NCBI GenBank assembly: GCA_950295325.1
Contig: OX485806.1
Coordinates: 45,379,169-45,443,168 of the forward strand
Source of the DNA: Polytrichum commune
Lineage: Eukaryota > Streptophyta > Polytrichopsida > Polytrichales > Polytrichaceae
DNA length: 64,000 nucleotides
Reading direction: 5' to 3'
Numbering within the stretch: the first letter of the stretch is position 1; each line of letters opens with the position of its first letter. The notes under the pieces were generated by a model. The model did no database searches and was not told where the DNA came from. It was given only the letters and a program-made list of their open reading frames with translations. A program made the position numbers and the translations under genes. This document shows, in pieces, positions 10,151 through 22,533 of this stretch.

Positions 10151-11631
10151 AGTGATGCGAGCGAGTGGGAGTTGGCTATGCAAGAGGAATACGAATTTCT
10201 TATAGCCAACGGCACGTGGGAGTTAACTCCATTGCCCAAGGGCCGCAAGGTTGTAAAATATAAGTGGGTATTTCACACGAAGAAGGATGCCAATGGCATG
10301 GTTGTACGTTTCAAAGCAAGGTTGGTGGCCAAAGGGTGCTCGCAAGTGGAAGCTTTGGATTTTGGTGAAACATTTGCACATGTGGCCAAATTCAACACTA
10401 TACGAGTCATCATCATAATCGGGGCCGCCATGGGGTTGGAAATGTATCAAATGGACGTCAAGACCACTTTCTTGAATGGCAAATTGGACGCGGTAATCTA
10501 CATGGAGCATCCAGAGGGGTTTGTACAAAAAGGCCGAGAGCATCTTGCACGCAAGTTGAAGAAATCGCTCTACGGATTGAAGCAATCCGGACGAGCATGG
10601 TACGAGTGCATTCATGTATTTTTGTGAATAGAGGCTTTACGAGGAGCCATGCGGACCACTCAAACTTGCGACTACATTATGATTGTAATCATATATGTAG
10701 ACAACCTCATCATTTTGGCAAGCAATGTGGACACGATCAAGGAGTTGAAGTCTAGCCTCGAGTACAAATTTGAGATTAGCAACCTCGGCGAGTTGCATTT
10801 CTTCCTCGGAGTTCATTTCGAGCGGGATAAGAGGACACGCATCATTACCATGCAACAACGAAACTACATCAAAACCTTTTTGGAGCGATTCGGCATGGGT
10901 GATTGCAAACCCATCACAATCTCAATTGACACCAAGACCTCATTGGCAAAGCTTTCGGAGGTTGAATACGAGGACCATTCATACGAAATGAAAAACATTC
11001 CGTATCAAGAAGCGGTGGGGTCCTTAATGTATACGATGGTGGCCACAAGACTGGACCTCGTATTTTCGGTAAGCGTGGTAAGCCAGTTTATGTCGAAACC
11101 GGGTCCGATGCATTGGATGGCCGTCGAACAAATCATGTTTTACTTGAAGGGCACCTTAGATTTGAAGTTGCGCATCAACGGCCAACATATCGGTATAAAA
11201 GGTTATTCGGATGCGAATTGGGCCGGCGATGTGGAAAACCGTAAGTCCACCTCCGGATACGTTTTCCTTGTTGGAGAGGGGGTTGTTTCGTGGAGTAGCA
11301 AACGGAAACAAACGGTGGCACTATCTACAATGAAGGCGGAGTACATGGCCATGAACCGATGTACGAGGGAGGCCATTTGGCTTAGGCAATTAATGAAGGT
11401 CATAGGTTGTATACAAGTGGAGGCCACAACCATCATGACCAAGGTTCTATGACACTTGCCAAGAACCCCACCAACCATGATAGGTCAAAGCACATAGACG
11501 TGCAACATCATTTTATTAGAAAAAGTGTTGAAAACAAAATTGTAAAGCTAGAATATTGTCCAACGCAATATATGGTAGCGGATATTCTGATAAAGGCATT
11601 AGCAAGAGATAAGCATGAGTTGTTAAGTTAA
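10151..11631 (+). pseudogene. Copia reverse transcriptase and RNase H
   Basis: RT starts with an EEYEFLIANGTWELTPLP segment and continues through KYKWVFHTKK, RLVAKG, QMDVKTTFLNG and SLYGLKQSGRAWY. A TGA at 10625-10627 breaks it in the same frame. The catalytic YVDD is YVDN (Asn at 10703-10705). RNase H is recognisable from GYSDANWAGD, STSGYVF, VSWSSKRKQ and ALSTMKAEY. Its last part, with HIDVQHHFIR and MVADILIKALA, lies in another frame from about 11450 to the TAA at 11631. Confidence 0.93.
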
Positions 11632-11695
11632 ATAATGGAATTAGACTACAATGCCACCTCGCAAAGTGAGAATATTGGAAGATAGTGTTAGGTTG

Positions 11696-11955
11696 CATTG
11701 GCGACATTGTCCCACATGGGTTGTCAATGTTGGTCCTAACCCATATATATAAATAAAGGCATAAGGCGAGGAGCTAATCACTCTCTCCATTATATCCAAT
11801 CCTAGTGTATTATGTTTTTGCTTCCTATGTTGATCTCCTTGCTTTTTTCTCTCATTTTTCAATAGTGTGAAGTAGATTTTGTGCCAACCAACGTTTGCAT
11901 CGCTTTTGGCCAAGGTGATACACTCAATGTGATGTGCGTCCTGTTGTGTATAACA
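11696..11955 (+). mobile_element. Putative Copia 3' LTR, about 260 bp
   Basis: It begins TGTTAGGTTG just after a purine-rich GAATATTGGAAGATAG that can act as polypurine tract, and ends TGTATAACA, giving short inverted termini. A TATATATAAATA box lies near 11745. With no 5' partner in the window, the boundaries rest on termini alone. Confidence 0.6.
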
Positions 11956-12827
11956 AAGTTTTTTTCTGTTTTCATTTAACATTGTGAATTAGTCAGTTTG
12001 ACACCATCTTGATGTAGTTTTAGTCCTATAAGCTTCCTGATTTTTCGGACTCTAAAATCAATTTCATTTATAATTTTCCATGCATACAAAAATTTCTACT
12101 AGTTATAGACCAAACGACACAGGTCTCTGATTTTAGTATTCATTATCACAAATATTTTGAGTGGTCTGCCTAGATCTAGGAGTTATGTCTTCATTGTTCT
12201 AGAGGAGAATTAATGAACCTTACATCTAGGGGTTTTTTCCCCTCCTATTTAAACCAACCCTTCTTTCACATTCTTGATTTTGAAATTGCCACTCAAACAA
12301 CTCCCCCATCATACTCACTTCTAAGTCCGGCCAGTAACGTATCGTGGCCTTAAAGTAACACCTTCCTTTTGGCGACACCTAATTTTCATCTTTAATCTAT
12401 CAACAAATGATTCAAACGGTGTCATCGAGGAAGTCATTGTGAAAAACAATTAATCCTATTTAGTATCAAGTACAAAATAACACCATTTTGACCATTTATA
12501 ATAGTGGTGTAAGGAGGATGCAAGAAGGTTTTTAGAGGAGCACCGACTTTGGCCAATCAAAATGGCTAAGAAAGAATGTACCCGCTCAATGATGGTGTAA
12601 GAAGTAATCCATAATTATGTTCATTAATCTTCAATAATGAACCTAGAAAGGAATCTATATTTCAAGCACATTCTTGAGTCTCATTGTAACATATATCTTT
12701 TGGAAGTTTGTATAGCACTCCATTATAAACATCCAATAAAAAAGGCTAACCACATAATACCCATATTCATGAGCATATGTTGAGCACATCTAATTGTAAA
12801 GAAAGAAAATGAATGAAATGATAGACA
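11956..12827. other. Intergenic sequence, nothing recognised
   Basis: AT-rich, with stops in all frames and no repeat shared with the rest of the window that I could see. Confidence 0.5.
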
Positions 12828-13041
12828 ATATCTGTAGAGACACCTTCACGAATTCGGCAAGAAGCAAGAATCAATGATGAGAAGGTGAGGATCCAGGTCG
12901 AGAGCGTGAGGGACCAGTGAGGGAGGTTCGGGACCAGCGCGTTAGCCTGCGGGACCGGCGAAGGAAGAAGACGAACCAGGGCAGTAAGGATGGGGCTAGT
13001 CCCAGTCCCCGAGGTTACTAGTGAAGGCAAGCAAGCCAACT

Positions 13042-13149
13042 GGCGAGCAGTCCCGGGTAACCAGCGAAGGCGAACAGTCCCGGGTAACCAGCGAAGGCGA
13101 ACAGTCCCGGGTAACCAGCGAAGGCGAACAGTCCCGGGTAACCAATGAA
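13042..13149. repeat. 27-bp GC-rich tandem repeat inside the LTR-like element
   Basis: About four units of CAGTCCCGGGTAACCAGCG followed by AAGGCGAA or a variant. The unit length is a multiple of three, so the array gives a spurious open frame of nine-residue repeats. Confidence 0.85.
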
Positions 13150-13605
13150 GACAAGCAGGCTGACTGGTCCGGTTATCTAGAGCCGGCAGACTGGCGAGTT
13201 ACTAGTGAGGATGAACGAACGAACCAGTTGGAGGCCAGGCTTAGGGCTAGCTCACATGGCACATATAGCTAATAGGGAATTAATGTAAATAGGACCATTT
13301 TGAGAAGCGTAGAGGCACGGTCCTATTCCCGCTTTAGAGCACATGTCAATTAAGTAGCTTAGGTGATATGAAAAGATATGTAAGTAGGAATTACATGTTA
13401 GACTAAATAGATTTAATCTCTATGAATTAAGACTTTTAAATCATGCTATATTTAGATACAGTGATAAATTTAGCTGAAGCTAACATTTACAAAAATCTAC
13501 AAATACCTAGATGTGAAACACTATATAAAGGGGCCAAGTTAGGTCCCCTAATACACTTCATTTCATTTCGAATATCCTACATGAGTGTCCGGGTCTCGGA
13601 CTATT

Positions 13606-13770
13606 AGTGGCACGCGTTGGTGCAAATTAATACTTAAGGCACACGTTGGTGCAAATTACTACTAGTGGCACGCGTTGGTGCAAATTAATACTTAAAAGCA
13701 CGCGTGGTGCAACTTGATAAACCTAAGGCACGCGTGGTGCTTCTAGTAGGAGAAATTGAGACACACGCGT
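13606..13770. repeat. Degenerate tandem repeat with GGCACGCGTTGGTGCAAATTA words
   Basis: Five to six copies at intervals of about 30-37 bp, becoming shorter (CACGCGTGGTGC) toward the right. They lie 80-240 bp downstream of the presumed TATA box, in what would be the transcribed R/U5 part of the LTR. Confidence 0.75.
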
Positions 13771-15101
13771 GGTGCACTTTAGTTGGAGTGTTGGAGAATT
13801 AGCTTTCGGAAAATCAAGCAAGCATACGGCCGAAAGGTCTCTTACGACTTAGGCAATTAAAGAGATTACTTCGCGGCCGGTTGGTAAAATTATTCACGTT
13901 CATCAAAAGGATCCACATTGAGATTTCCATACTTCGAGCAATTGTGATATTTCCAAAAGATTATACAATGAGGTACGGAGAAGAGGAGTAGCCAAGTGGC
14001 TAGCAACGCGCCACCTAGGCAAAGCATATGTGGAAGATAGCTCGGGAGGCCGTCAAACTCGGAGTGGACACCTAAGTTGTGAAAGCCGTAATTACCTCCC
14101 TCCAAGTGATTTCGGAATTGAGGTATTTTGATGGGCAAGATCCACTCGAGGGGATCCTAAGCTATCAAGTGCTAGGCAAGAAGAGATGATCTAAAAGCTA
14201 AGCCGTCACCTCGCTACTCCACATACCACTTAGGGGAATTTTAAAAGATAACCAAGGGGGACACTTGGGGATCTAACTCAAGGAATATAACCAAGATTTG
14301 GTAGGACCATAGGAATATGAGTGATTATTAGATCTAGCACCTTGAGTGAATATCGGAGTATGAGGGAAACAACAACGCTCTCATACCTCAAGTATTCCTA
14401 AAAGGATTTAGAATTAGTGAGGGAATATGCTTATCCCTTATGAAGAACTTATGCAAAAGATCTCGAGGTTAGAAAATTAGTAAACGTGGGAAACCACGCG
14501 AGTAATAAATCACACTAGAATAACAAAGAGACATGATGATATTGGAACCAAAACTATTTCAAGTATACGAACTTACAAATCGAACATAATTGAGGAAAGA
14601 CTTTAAAACACTCAAACCATGAAAGATATTGTATGTAGGAATAAGAGCTCCATTAGAACACTTAACCTTGACATTAGGATTTCGGGGAACATAACCTTGA
14701 AAACTAGGACACTTTCCCTTTAGGGATTTATAGAAGACCTTAGTACAACATTTTTGATAGGGAGAGAATAAGAATATCTTGCTAGTCATTCGAACCATGA
14801 AAGAAGCAAGATCTAGTAACTGAGTACTAGGAAGGATTCAATCTTAAGAAACACTTGACCTTTATAGTAGGTTTCGGGGAACATGAACTTGCAATCTTAG
14901 GTCAACTACTCCTTGAGAAATCAAAAGAGCACTGAAGCTATATGTTACAAAATTAAGACAGCGGAGAAAGTATAAACACCTTCACAAGTATTGGAAACTA
15001 AGATGGTATAATTTTGGTGGGAGTAACTTCCATGTAAACCGGTTCAGCAGCGGGTTACACCGTCTAAGTTGCTGAGGGTTGAAGGTAACCTCCACAATAT
15101 C

Positions 15102-16609
15102 TTAATTTTTTGAATTGATAATTGAAAAATAGATACAACAATAGAAATTAGAAGGAAAATAATCCCCCCTCTAACCCAGGTCCCCAACTCACATGCTTAG
15201 GAATAAGCTTAGGAGTTTTTAATAGGAACAATTGTTTTATCCAATTTGTGATTGAACAAACTATACTTATTATCATCCTATGGATGCATATTTCCATGAA
15301 CTTTACATTGGGTGTTGTACCATGAGACATGGGGATACCTATATTTATGTATATGTTAATATTTACCCATATGTTATTAATGCCATAATATTCATTTTTC
15401 TAGGTTGCAAAAAATTAAAATTGTATCAATGTTTCTTAACACCGTAGCATGTATCCACTTTCACTTTCCAATAAGAAAGAAACTGATAGATATATGACAA
15501 GGGATCAATGTTGAAGAGGCCACCTGTAGTAAGTTTTTGCTATGTCTTAAAACAACAAACCCAGGGAACTAAGTTTCCAGGAAGACTGAGATAGTGTCTA
15601 TAAGGGTTAATGTCACATTGGATTAAGGATTATAATAACATCTTAGGTTCATTCTTGCTTCATTGCTTATTCATTCCACTCAATCTTCACACTTATGGTT
15701 CCTTTGTGCCCTTTAAGTCATGGGTGATTCTGTCCTATCTTTAGGGGATTCCCTATCACTCTAAGGCTTTGACCTAGGTCAGTCGTGAAGCTCAAAAGCT
15801 TGGCGATAGTCATTTTTCCCTTTCGGGTGCAATATTTTCGTAACTGCCATCTCTCAAATACAATCTCTCGTTAAGATTTTATGTGTGGATTGATTAATTA
15901 ATCCATCCTTATTTTATGTATTGCTTCTCAACAAAAGACAGGCTATAATTGATTTAACTCACGGTTTAGCCAAAACGGTTTCTGAGACTATAGCCACCAT
16001 CTCGTACACGGGTAAAGTTTGGCGCCTCGAGCCTGTAATCACCACTTTATAATATGTAGATTGGTTCATGCAATTTTCTAGCATCCTTTGCAATTCAACG
16101 AACAATAAATAACTTCATATAGCCATAGGACTAGGTCAAAGTGCCCTTACCTAGCTAGGCAATTAACCTCACATATTCTCTCTGATTTATGTATTTTACT
16201 CTCAAGAACTGTAACTCCAACTCTTCCGTGATAACATGTCATCTTTCTCTCTCGGCTATATACTGCTCTCTCTGCTTGTAGTTAATCTCTCTGACTCCCT
16301 TAATCAATTGAGAAGATAGCCTATTTATAATGGATTTATAATGACAACTCTCCCTAGTTATCCTGTGTTTTAACTATGATTCGTTGGCCTGCTCCACAGC
16401 CTATAGTGACTAACAGTTGAATAACTTAACTTAGACTCATGTAGTCCTGGCTATAGCTACAATCACACTCTGTCTTATCATTCCCTCTCTCTTTCTACTT
16501 AGGTTGTTTGCTCATAAGGTCTCTGCCTCCTTTATCTCTCCTGATCCTTCAACTCTCTGGCTTAACCAATCAACTCACATCCGCTTTTGCTGCTATATCC
16601 ATGATCAGA
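15102..16609. other. Sequence rich in TATAGCC words, possible outer element, left part
   Basis: No gene. From about 15940 the words CTATAGCC, GGCTATA and their complements recur, and the same word family returns at 19430-19790. This suggests that one older element was split by the insertion at 16615-19283. The outer ends could not be fixed. Confidence 0.35.
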
Positions 16610-16614
16610 GCATT

Positions 16615-19283
16615 TGTGGTGCTTTTGGGCACCCCCCTCCGAGGAAGCCTAAAAGTACCGCACAATCCCTTCGGTGAGGGTGGCCTGCCTTAGCAGGTGC
16701 CCAAGCCGAACCCGGTTGTTACGATATTTAATGGGTGTGTGGTGTTAGTGGAGGGATTTGGTAATCGCATCGTATCCTTCCAATAGGTTGTGCCTATATA
16801 TTAAGTGCCTAGGATAATTATCAAGTTTTCTAACCTAATGTCTACTCTATCCTAGTCTACGCGCAGACGTACCAGCCTTGGGATCAAGGCAACCTAATCC
16901 TACTGGATGAAATAACCTTACCTTTTACCTTGGGCCACCTCTAATTCTTTACTTCTTTTATATTAAATTATCTAAACGGGGGGACCTTAATTAAGTCCCA
17001 CCCTCTCAACCTTCATTATTAGTTTATGGTTAATTAAACAAAGCCTATATTACTAAGTTCATAAATTATGGCATCACCACCTACCTGTTTGGTGCACGCC
17101 CTAACCCGAACCCTTCAAGGCCCTGTGCGGGTCTCTTGAAGGTTGATTGATACTTACACCCTCCGATCTTTGCCGTCGGAGGGGTAGTCTCAATCCTCCA
17201 AGTTAAGTTTCCGGTTGGTTTTTTGCCCACGGGGGTCGTATAAATTGTGTTGGTTATTAATTAGTTTAACACGGTTTGACCACAAAAATTCAACTTGATG
17301 GGACTGGGAAATAAGGCAACCTGTGTGTTCAACTTGTTGCATAATCTTCAAGGGTTGGGGCCATCACCTCCAACCCTTGGGGCCATCACCTCCAACCCTT
17401 GGGGCCAACAACATGATGGTGGTTTCGTGGGTCATTACTCCCACCTTACCACCTACAAACATACAGAGTGGTCATGCCGGTGATTAATCCGGCTTCACCA
17501 CACACGAACGAGCTATGAATAAAAAGCTACTACCACAACATTTAACCGAGAGGCTCCGCACACATGGGAGTTGGACTTCCCCTCGGCGGCTAGGTGGGTG
17601 ATGCCCCCCTAGCCTTACATGGATAGTTGGATTGGGGTGAAAATATACCTTTGCCGCGCTCCCTCCATTCCTAAATTGAAGGGTGTAGGGTTAAAATGCT
17701 TACCGATTGACTCCCATCTTGGCTTGGCGATGGTTGGTGCGGAACCCCTACTCCATCGCTCGGCCGCCCACAACACCAACTCGTACCCGCCACCTTTGGA
17801 TGGACAAACCTCTTCTTGTAAGGCAGCAGACACTCCTTCGCTTAAACGGCCATAACTTTTGTCCAAAAGCTTCAATTGGAACACTCATTAGTAATCTGGA
17901 AAGCTAACAACAAGAACTATCACTCATCGAATTATCAAAGCAACTGCATGTACCTTCTTAAAGATATAAGCCTACAAAGTCAGCTCTTAGAATTCTAGAG
18001 GCAGCTGGGATACCTTCATTCAAACATCCATAACTTTTGCTTATTAACTTAGATTCCAGCAAGCTTAGACTTTCTAGAAACCTTTAAATCAGATCTACAA
18101 CTGCCCCAAATATCAAAACAACAGCATGATTCCTCTTGCAGGTATGAGCTTACAAAGTCAGCTCTTATATTTTAGGAGGCAGCTGGGATACCTTTATTCA
18201 AACATCCATAACTTTCACTCCTTAAGCCTGATTGTGACAAAATTATACTTTCTAGAAAGCTAACAACAAGAACTATAACATATTCAAATATCAAAGTAAT
18301 TGAATTATTTATCTTTTAGTTATGCGCTTGCAAAGTCAGCGCTTGTAAATTAAGAGGCAGCTGAGACACCTTCATTCAAACACTCATAACGGTTGCTCCC
18401 TTACTCTGATTCTAACAATCTTAGGCTTTTTGGAAAGCTAACATAAAAAGCTACATTCTCTCAAAATCTGAAGGCTAAATTTTAATTTTTGTGTGCACAA
18501 CACATGATTGAAAGTGGCACAGCAACTTAGGGGTGTGTTCAAAAACACACTACCTTCTCTCAAGAGTTCTAACTATTAGAATTCTAACTTATGCCTATCG
18601 TGAATGAGTGGGAATGGTTTTCTCCTTCTAACGACAATTCTAGAGGGTTTCACCGTGCAAAAAAAAGAAAAAATTAGAGAGAAATTGAAAGGGGAAAAGG
18701 GGGTTTTTATCATCCTTCAAAATGAAGGGTTGGACCCCTTCTCCCTTCCGTTCACCGAGGGGTCCCGTTCCTTGAACGGTGCCAACCAAGCCCTCGGAGG
18801 TGAATGTGGGTGAGGGGTGCCACCTCGCACCCCACTTGCTCAAGCCCTTAGAAAGGCTTTTTCATTTCCATTTGGAATTCATTTTTGGTTGGCATGGGTG
18901 GCAACATGGCCCCTTTGCTTTAGTTGGCAAAATTCCTTACGCTCGTAGTTGTCATTTTTTTTTTCTTGGCCGCTTTCGGAATTACCCTTGTTTTGCCGCC
19001 ACTTGACTTTTGCTTGCTTGATTTGGTTGTTCCTAACTTAACCTACCTACTAACTAGCCCACTACTTCACGCTTCCGATTCGGGTAAAGGGCATTTCCCT
19101 TTTAACCTTTCGGTTTCTAATTTCTATTTGCCCAAGAATTTAACCCAAGGGTATAGCTCCTTTAGCCAACCTACCTTAATCTAAACGGTTTGTGCTAAAT
19201 TTCTCTATTATTCATCTAAGGGTTTTGCTAAAACACCTCAATTGTGAGCCAAATTGCCTTTGGGGGCAATTTTGACACTTATA
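16615..19283 (+). mobile_element. LTR-like element, family III, older copy
   Basis: The 5' end TGTGGTGCTTTTGGGC and the following 150 bp match the starts of the elements at 54567 (+) and 42236 (-). The flanks carry GCATT on both sides (16610-16614 and 19284-19288). The right end reads ACTTATA, not the expected CA, so that border is less certain. A repeated 'CATAACTTTTGC..' block with AAAGCTAACA words occupies 17850-18450. No protein is encoded. Confidence 0.6.
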
Positions 19284-20785
19284 GCATTATTACTCATTAA
19301 CCTCACAATCTCAGTTGCACTCATACTTAACACACTTTCTTATTTCCTTGTTTTCCGCTCGACAACATCACATTTCATAAAATAACACTTCCATTATCAA
19401 TCAAGTAAAGCATAAACAAAGTAACCAGGCTATATCCTGGCTAGTCTATTGTCCTTATACACAACTATTGTCTATAGCCTATGCTCCTATCTCAGGATTC
19501 CATAGCTACGACTTGCTTCTACATTCTGCGCCTAGCTTATAGCCTGCGCTACTCTCCTAGCTCTCACAGCTGTGATCAGATTTTTAACTTGAAAATGATT
19601 TGCCTCTCTCGTTAGAGAGAGACTGCTTATAGCCGGCATGTTACAGTAACTGCTGACAGGGTGTAAACCGCAGGTAACTGCCTATAGCCTACTATTCACA
19701 CTGCTTTAAGCTTAATATTGTCTTTTTGAACAAGTTTACTACTAGTTAGCCTCCTGCCTCTAGTCAGATTAAGCTATAGCCAAAAATTTCACACTACACC
19801 ACCATAACCTAGTGGGTGTAAGCATAGTAAAGTGGACCAAAAAAATGTTCCAATATATTGAATCCTTTTTTGGGGGGTCAAAGGTCTAAAAGTACACTAC
19901 ATAGGATATTTAGTGTTTGATTATATTTAATGTTGTTACCATCCTACCCTGCTTAACACTAATTTTCAATATTTTGACAATTAATGTTAGAAGATATGTT
20001 AGAAGATATGTTAGAAGATATGCTGGTTTTTTTTTAAATGTTTTTGTTTATCAATGTTAGTTTTTGTTTATCATATCCTTACTAACATTAAATTCAAACA
20101 TATAACTTTCACATATTACTATAGTTGATATTTAGTCTTTGATATTATATTTAATGTTATTTACTTTAATAAAATTATTAATATTTAGTGTATGTGTTTG
20201 TATTTAGTGTATCAAACACTAAATAACTTATTTAGTGTAGTAACAAAGCGTTATTTAAATTGTGTTTTTTTAATTATGACATTTATTGTTGTGATAAATA
20301 CTCAACTATAGAATATCATGTTGAGATCTTCAATACTTAACATCAAAAGTGATGCTCAAAAGCATACGGTTGAATCTAGTTTGGACGTGCATTTCATGAC
20401 CTTAACTATTTTGAAGTTGGAATTTTTCAAATTCCTTTAATTCATTATCTACTTGAGGGCATCATCACAAAACTTTGTAGAAGACCATCAATTTAATGTA
20501 ATTTTATGAATTTTTAAAGAAATTGGACAGTTACTTACTATTTGCACCCTCTTCCAAAAATGTAGATATTTCTTGTATTTTTTTGTCATATTAAATTGCT
20601 TGGCTTTGTAGATTGGTATATTTTTAAAATTTCTATGATTTTTTTCTTCACAAAATTCAAAGTTAGTACAAAAAATTGAATCACTTTCACTTAACATAAG
20701 GCATGGATCAGGACTTGTCCACATTACTATGCTTGTAATAAAGGCATGTTTATTTTATGATTTCTATTTTGTGTATGTAGTCTAG
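19284..20785. other. AT-rich sequence with TATAGCC words, right part
   Basis: Resumes the TATAGCC-rich composition of 15940-16600. Three tandem copies of TTAGAAGATATG lie near 19986-20022. No gene seen; reading frames here are short and lack family resemblance. Confidence 0.4.
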
Positions 20786-20790
20786 GTATT

Positions 20791-22528
20791 TGTGAGCCCA
20801 ATATTGTGCCCACATGTGTTCTTAACTTATGATTTTACTAAAAGTGAAACGTAGTGATTGCATTGAATTCTTGAAAAGATAAAAATAGTGATGTTCATTA
20901 GCTTAGATGTGAGTTACTTTAAGCTAGTGTGTTGAATTAACTTGAGTTTAGAATCATAGCTTAATTGATCTAGGAATTAGTTGAGGGTTAGATTAAGGCA
21001 AAGAGCTCGAATTCAGGGTTTTAGCGTTTGAGTTGGGCTCCTCGTTGTCCATTTTAAGGGGGGGGTTTTAGGGCTTTGTGGATAATCCAGGGATCTGGAA
21101 GGAAGAGGGATCCTCTCTCCCTTCCTTTCTCTCTGAGCTTACGGCAACAGGGGGGCTGCTCGAGGAGGAGAGGCTCCGCTGGTTGGGAACGAGGTGCCTG
21201 ACTAGATGTTTGGGAGGCGCCTAGATGCCGAGAAAAAATAAAAATAAAAATGAGTGTGGAGGCTCTGCGCTCGGAGGTGTGATGTGAATCACCCTGGAGG
21301 TGACTTTGAAGGGTATATACAGATAGTTCGCTATGGAAACAGGGGAGCTGCGAAGGAGAGAGGCGGAAGGCGCCGCTTAGGAAGGATGCTTCTGCGGTAA
21401 AAATGTGGCTAGCCTGGCCGCTGATGAATGCTCGTCCCCAGAGGGATCACAACCAATATTGAATTTTTTTGGGTGCCGGTGCTCCGACATCCTGGGGCAT
21501 CCGCTAATTCATTATGGATGGAATGCTGACTGCTGGGTGTCCGGTCTAGTGCCGACCTGGTTCCGTGTGCATGAGGGCTTGGAGAGATTGCGTAGCTGCA
21601 ATCCTTAGGATAACTTCCTACGAGGAAAGGTTGGGGTTAACAAGACAGGACACATTACCCTCGAAATTCAGTTGGGATTTGCAACCAGAAGCCACATTGT
21701 GAAACCTCGGAGCTCTCAGTCGGGAAGCACAAGATCAGGCATTCTGAAAAGGGCGGCCAAGGAGAGAGATTTACCACTCCTCCGGAAGAACGGGGAGGGG
21801 GTGAAAAAGGAACCACAGCCAGCGTGCCACCGACAACCCACAAAGAAATTTCACGAGGAAATGGAATTTTTGGGCAACAAGTTAGTCTGAATTCACTCTT
21901 TCGAGCCACTGATCAGGGGAGTTGTCTGCTGGATGCATCACGAGGTAATGTGGGTCTCTGGATTGGATTCGGGGAGAAGGCAGACCCTTCAAGAGATGAG
22001 TTGGGCAGAGTTGCGCCGCTTCCAGGAGCTCAGTGGGTAATCTGTGATCACGGGTATAGACTATGGCCTGCAACAAGGCTGCAAGAGAGGCCAGGACTTG
22101 GGAAGTTGAGGTGGCAGTGGCTTCACCTTGCATCACAGCGATGAAGGATTAATTCAGTTGGTGTTAGAGTAGGCGAGTGTTGGGAATTAAGAGATGGGCA
22201 TGGGCAAGCCACCTGTGTAAACTGGTGTTTCTTAATGCTATTAGGAAATACTTGGGTTAGTTGAGTAACTTATTGTTGTGGATTGGAGACTTGAGAATGG
22301 ATGTTGATGTTCATTGGGTGATTGGGTTTGGTAATGACTACAAGGGAAGAGAGTATTTCTAAATACTTGTAACCTTGAGGTCTTTGAATAAAGTTGTGTG
22401 TTTTATATTTATTTGGATGGAGCATTGGGAGCTTGATTACAAGGGCTAAGGGAAGTCATACAAGTGCATGTGAGCCATAGGCTCTCACCCGGATTACGAC
22501 GCACAAGGGTGGGGGTTTGTGGCTGACA
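20791..22528 (+). mobile_element. LTR-like element, family I, copy 1 (1,738 bp)
   Basis: It starts TGTGAGCCCAATATTG and ends GTTTGTGGCTGACA. The flanks are GTATT and ATATT, a one-mismatch 5-bp duplication. The 3' part holds TATTTCTAAATACTT, an AATAAA at 22387-22392 and a CACCCGGATTACGACGC block shared by all family members. The middle is GC-rich and noncoding. It is read as a solo LTR or a non-autonomous LTR element. Confidence 0.75.
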
Positions 22529-22533
22529 ATATT

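Larger units (their letters stand above)
7660..11955 (+). mobile_element. Ty1/Copia retrotransposon, decayed, 5' LTR missing
   Basis: Gag, protease, integrase, reverse transcriptase and RNase H follow in the Copia order, with integrase before RT, then a short 3' LTR. The reading frame is broken by at least five stop codons and about three frameshifts, and several catalytic residues are substituted. The element is therefore non-autonomous. Details are given for each segment. Confidence 0.95.
12833..15096 (+). mobile_element. LTR-like element, family II, copy 1 (2,264 bp)
   Basis: It starts TGTAGAGACACC, ends GGTAACCTCCACA, and is flanked by the duplication ATATC on both sides (12828-12832 and 15097-15101). 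It shares its ends and its 3' third with the element at 25722-27732. Common landmarks include AACCATGAAAGA, CACTTAACCTTGACATTA, TCCATGTAAACCGGTTCA and GGGTTACACCGTCTAAG. CTATATAAAGG near 13529 is a possible TATA box. There is no coding region, so a solo LTR is the best reading. Confidence 0.8.

Noticed and set aside
9587-10183. 198-codon minus-strand frame in the Copia element
   Set aside because: Shadow of the integrase frame on the opposite strand.
13021-13272. Open frame with nine-residue repeats (EQSRVTSEG)
   Set aside because: Produced by the 27-bp tandem array inside an LTR-like element; no homologous frame in the sister copy.
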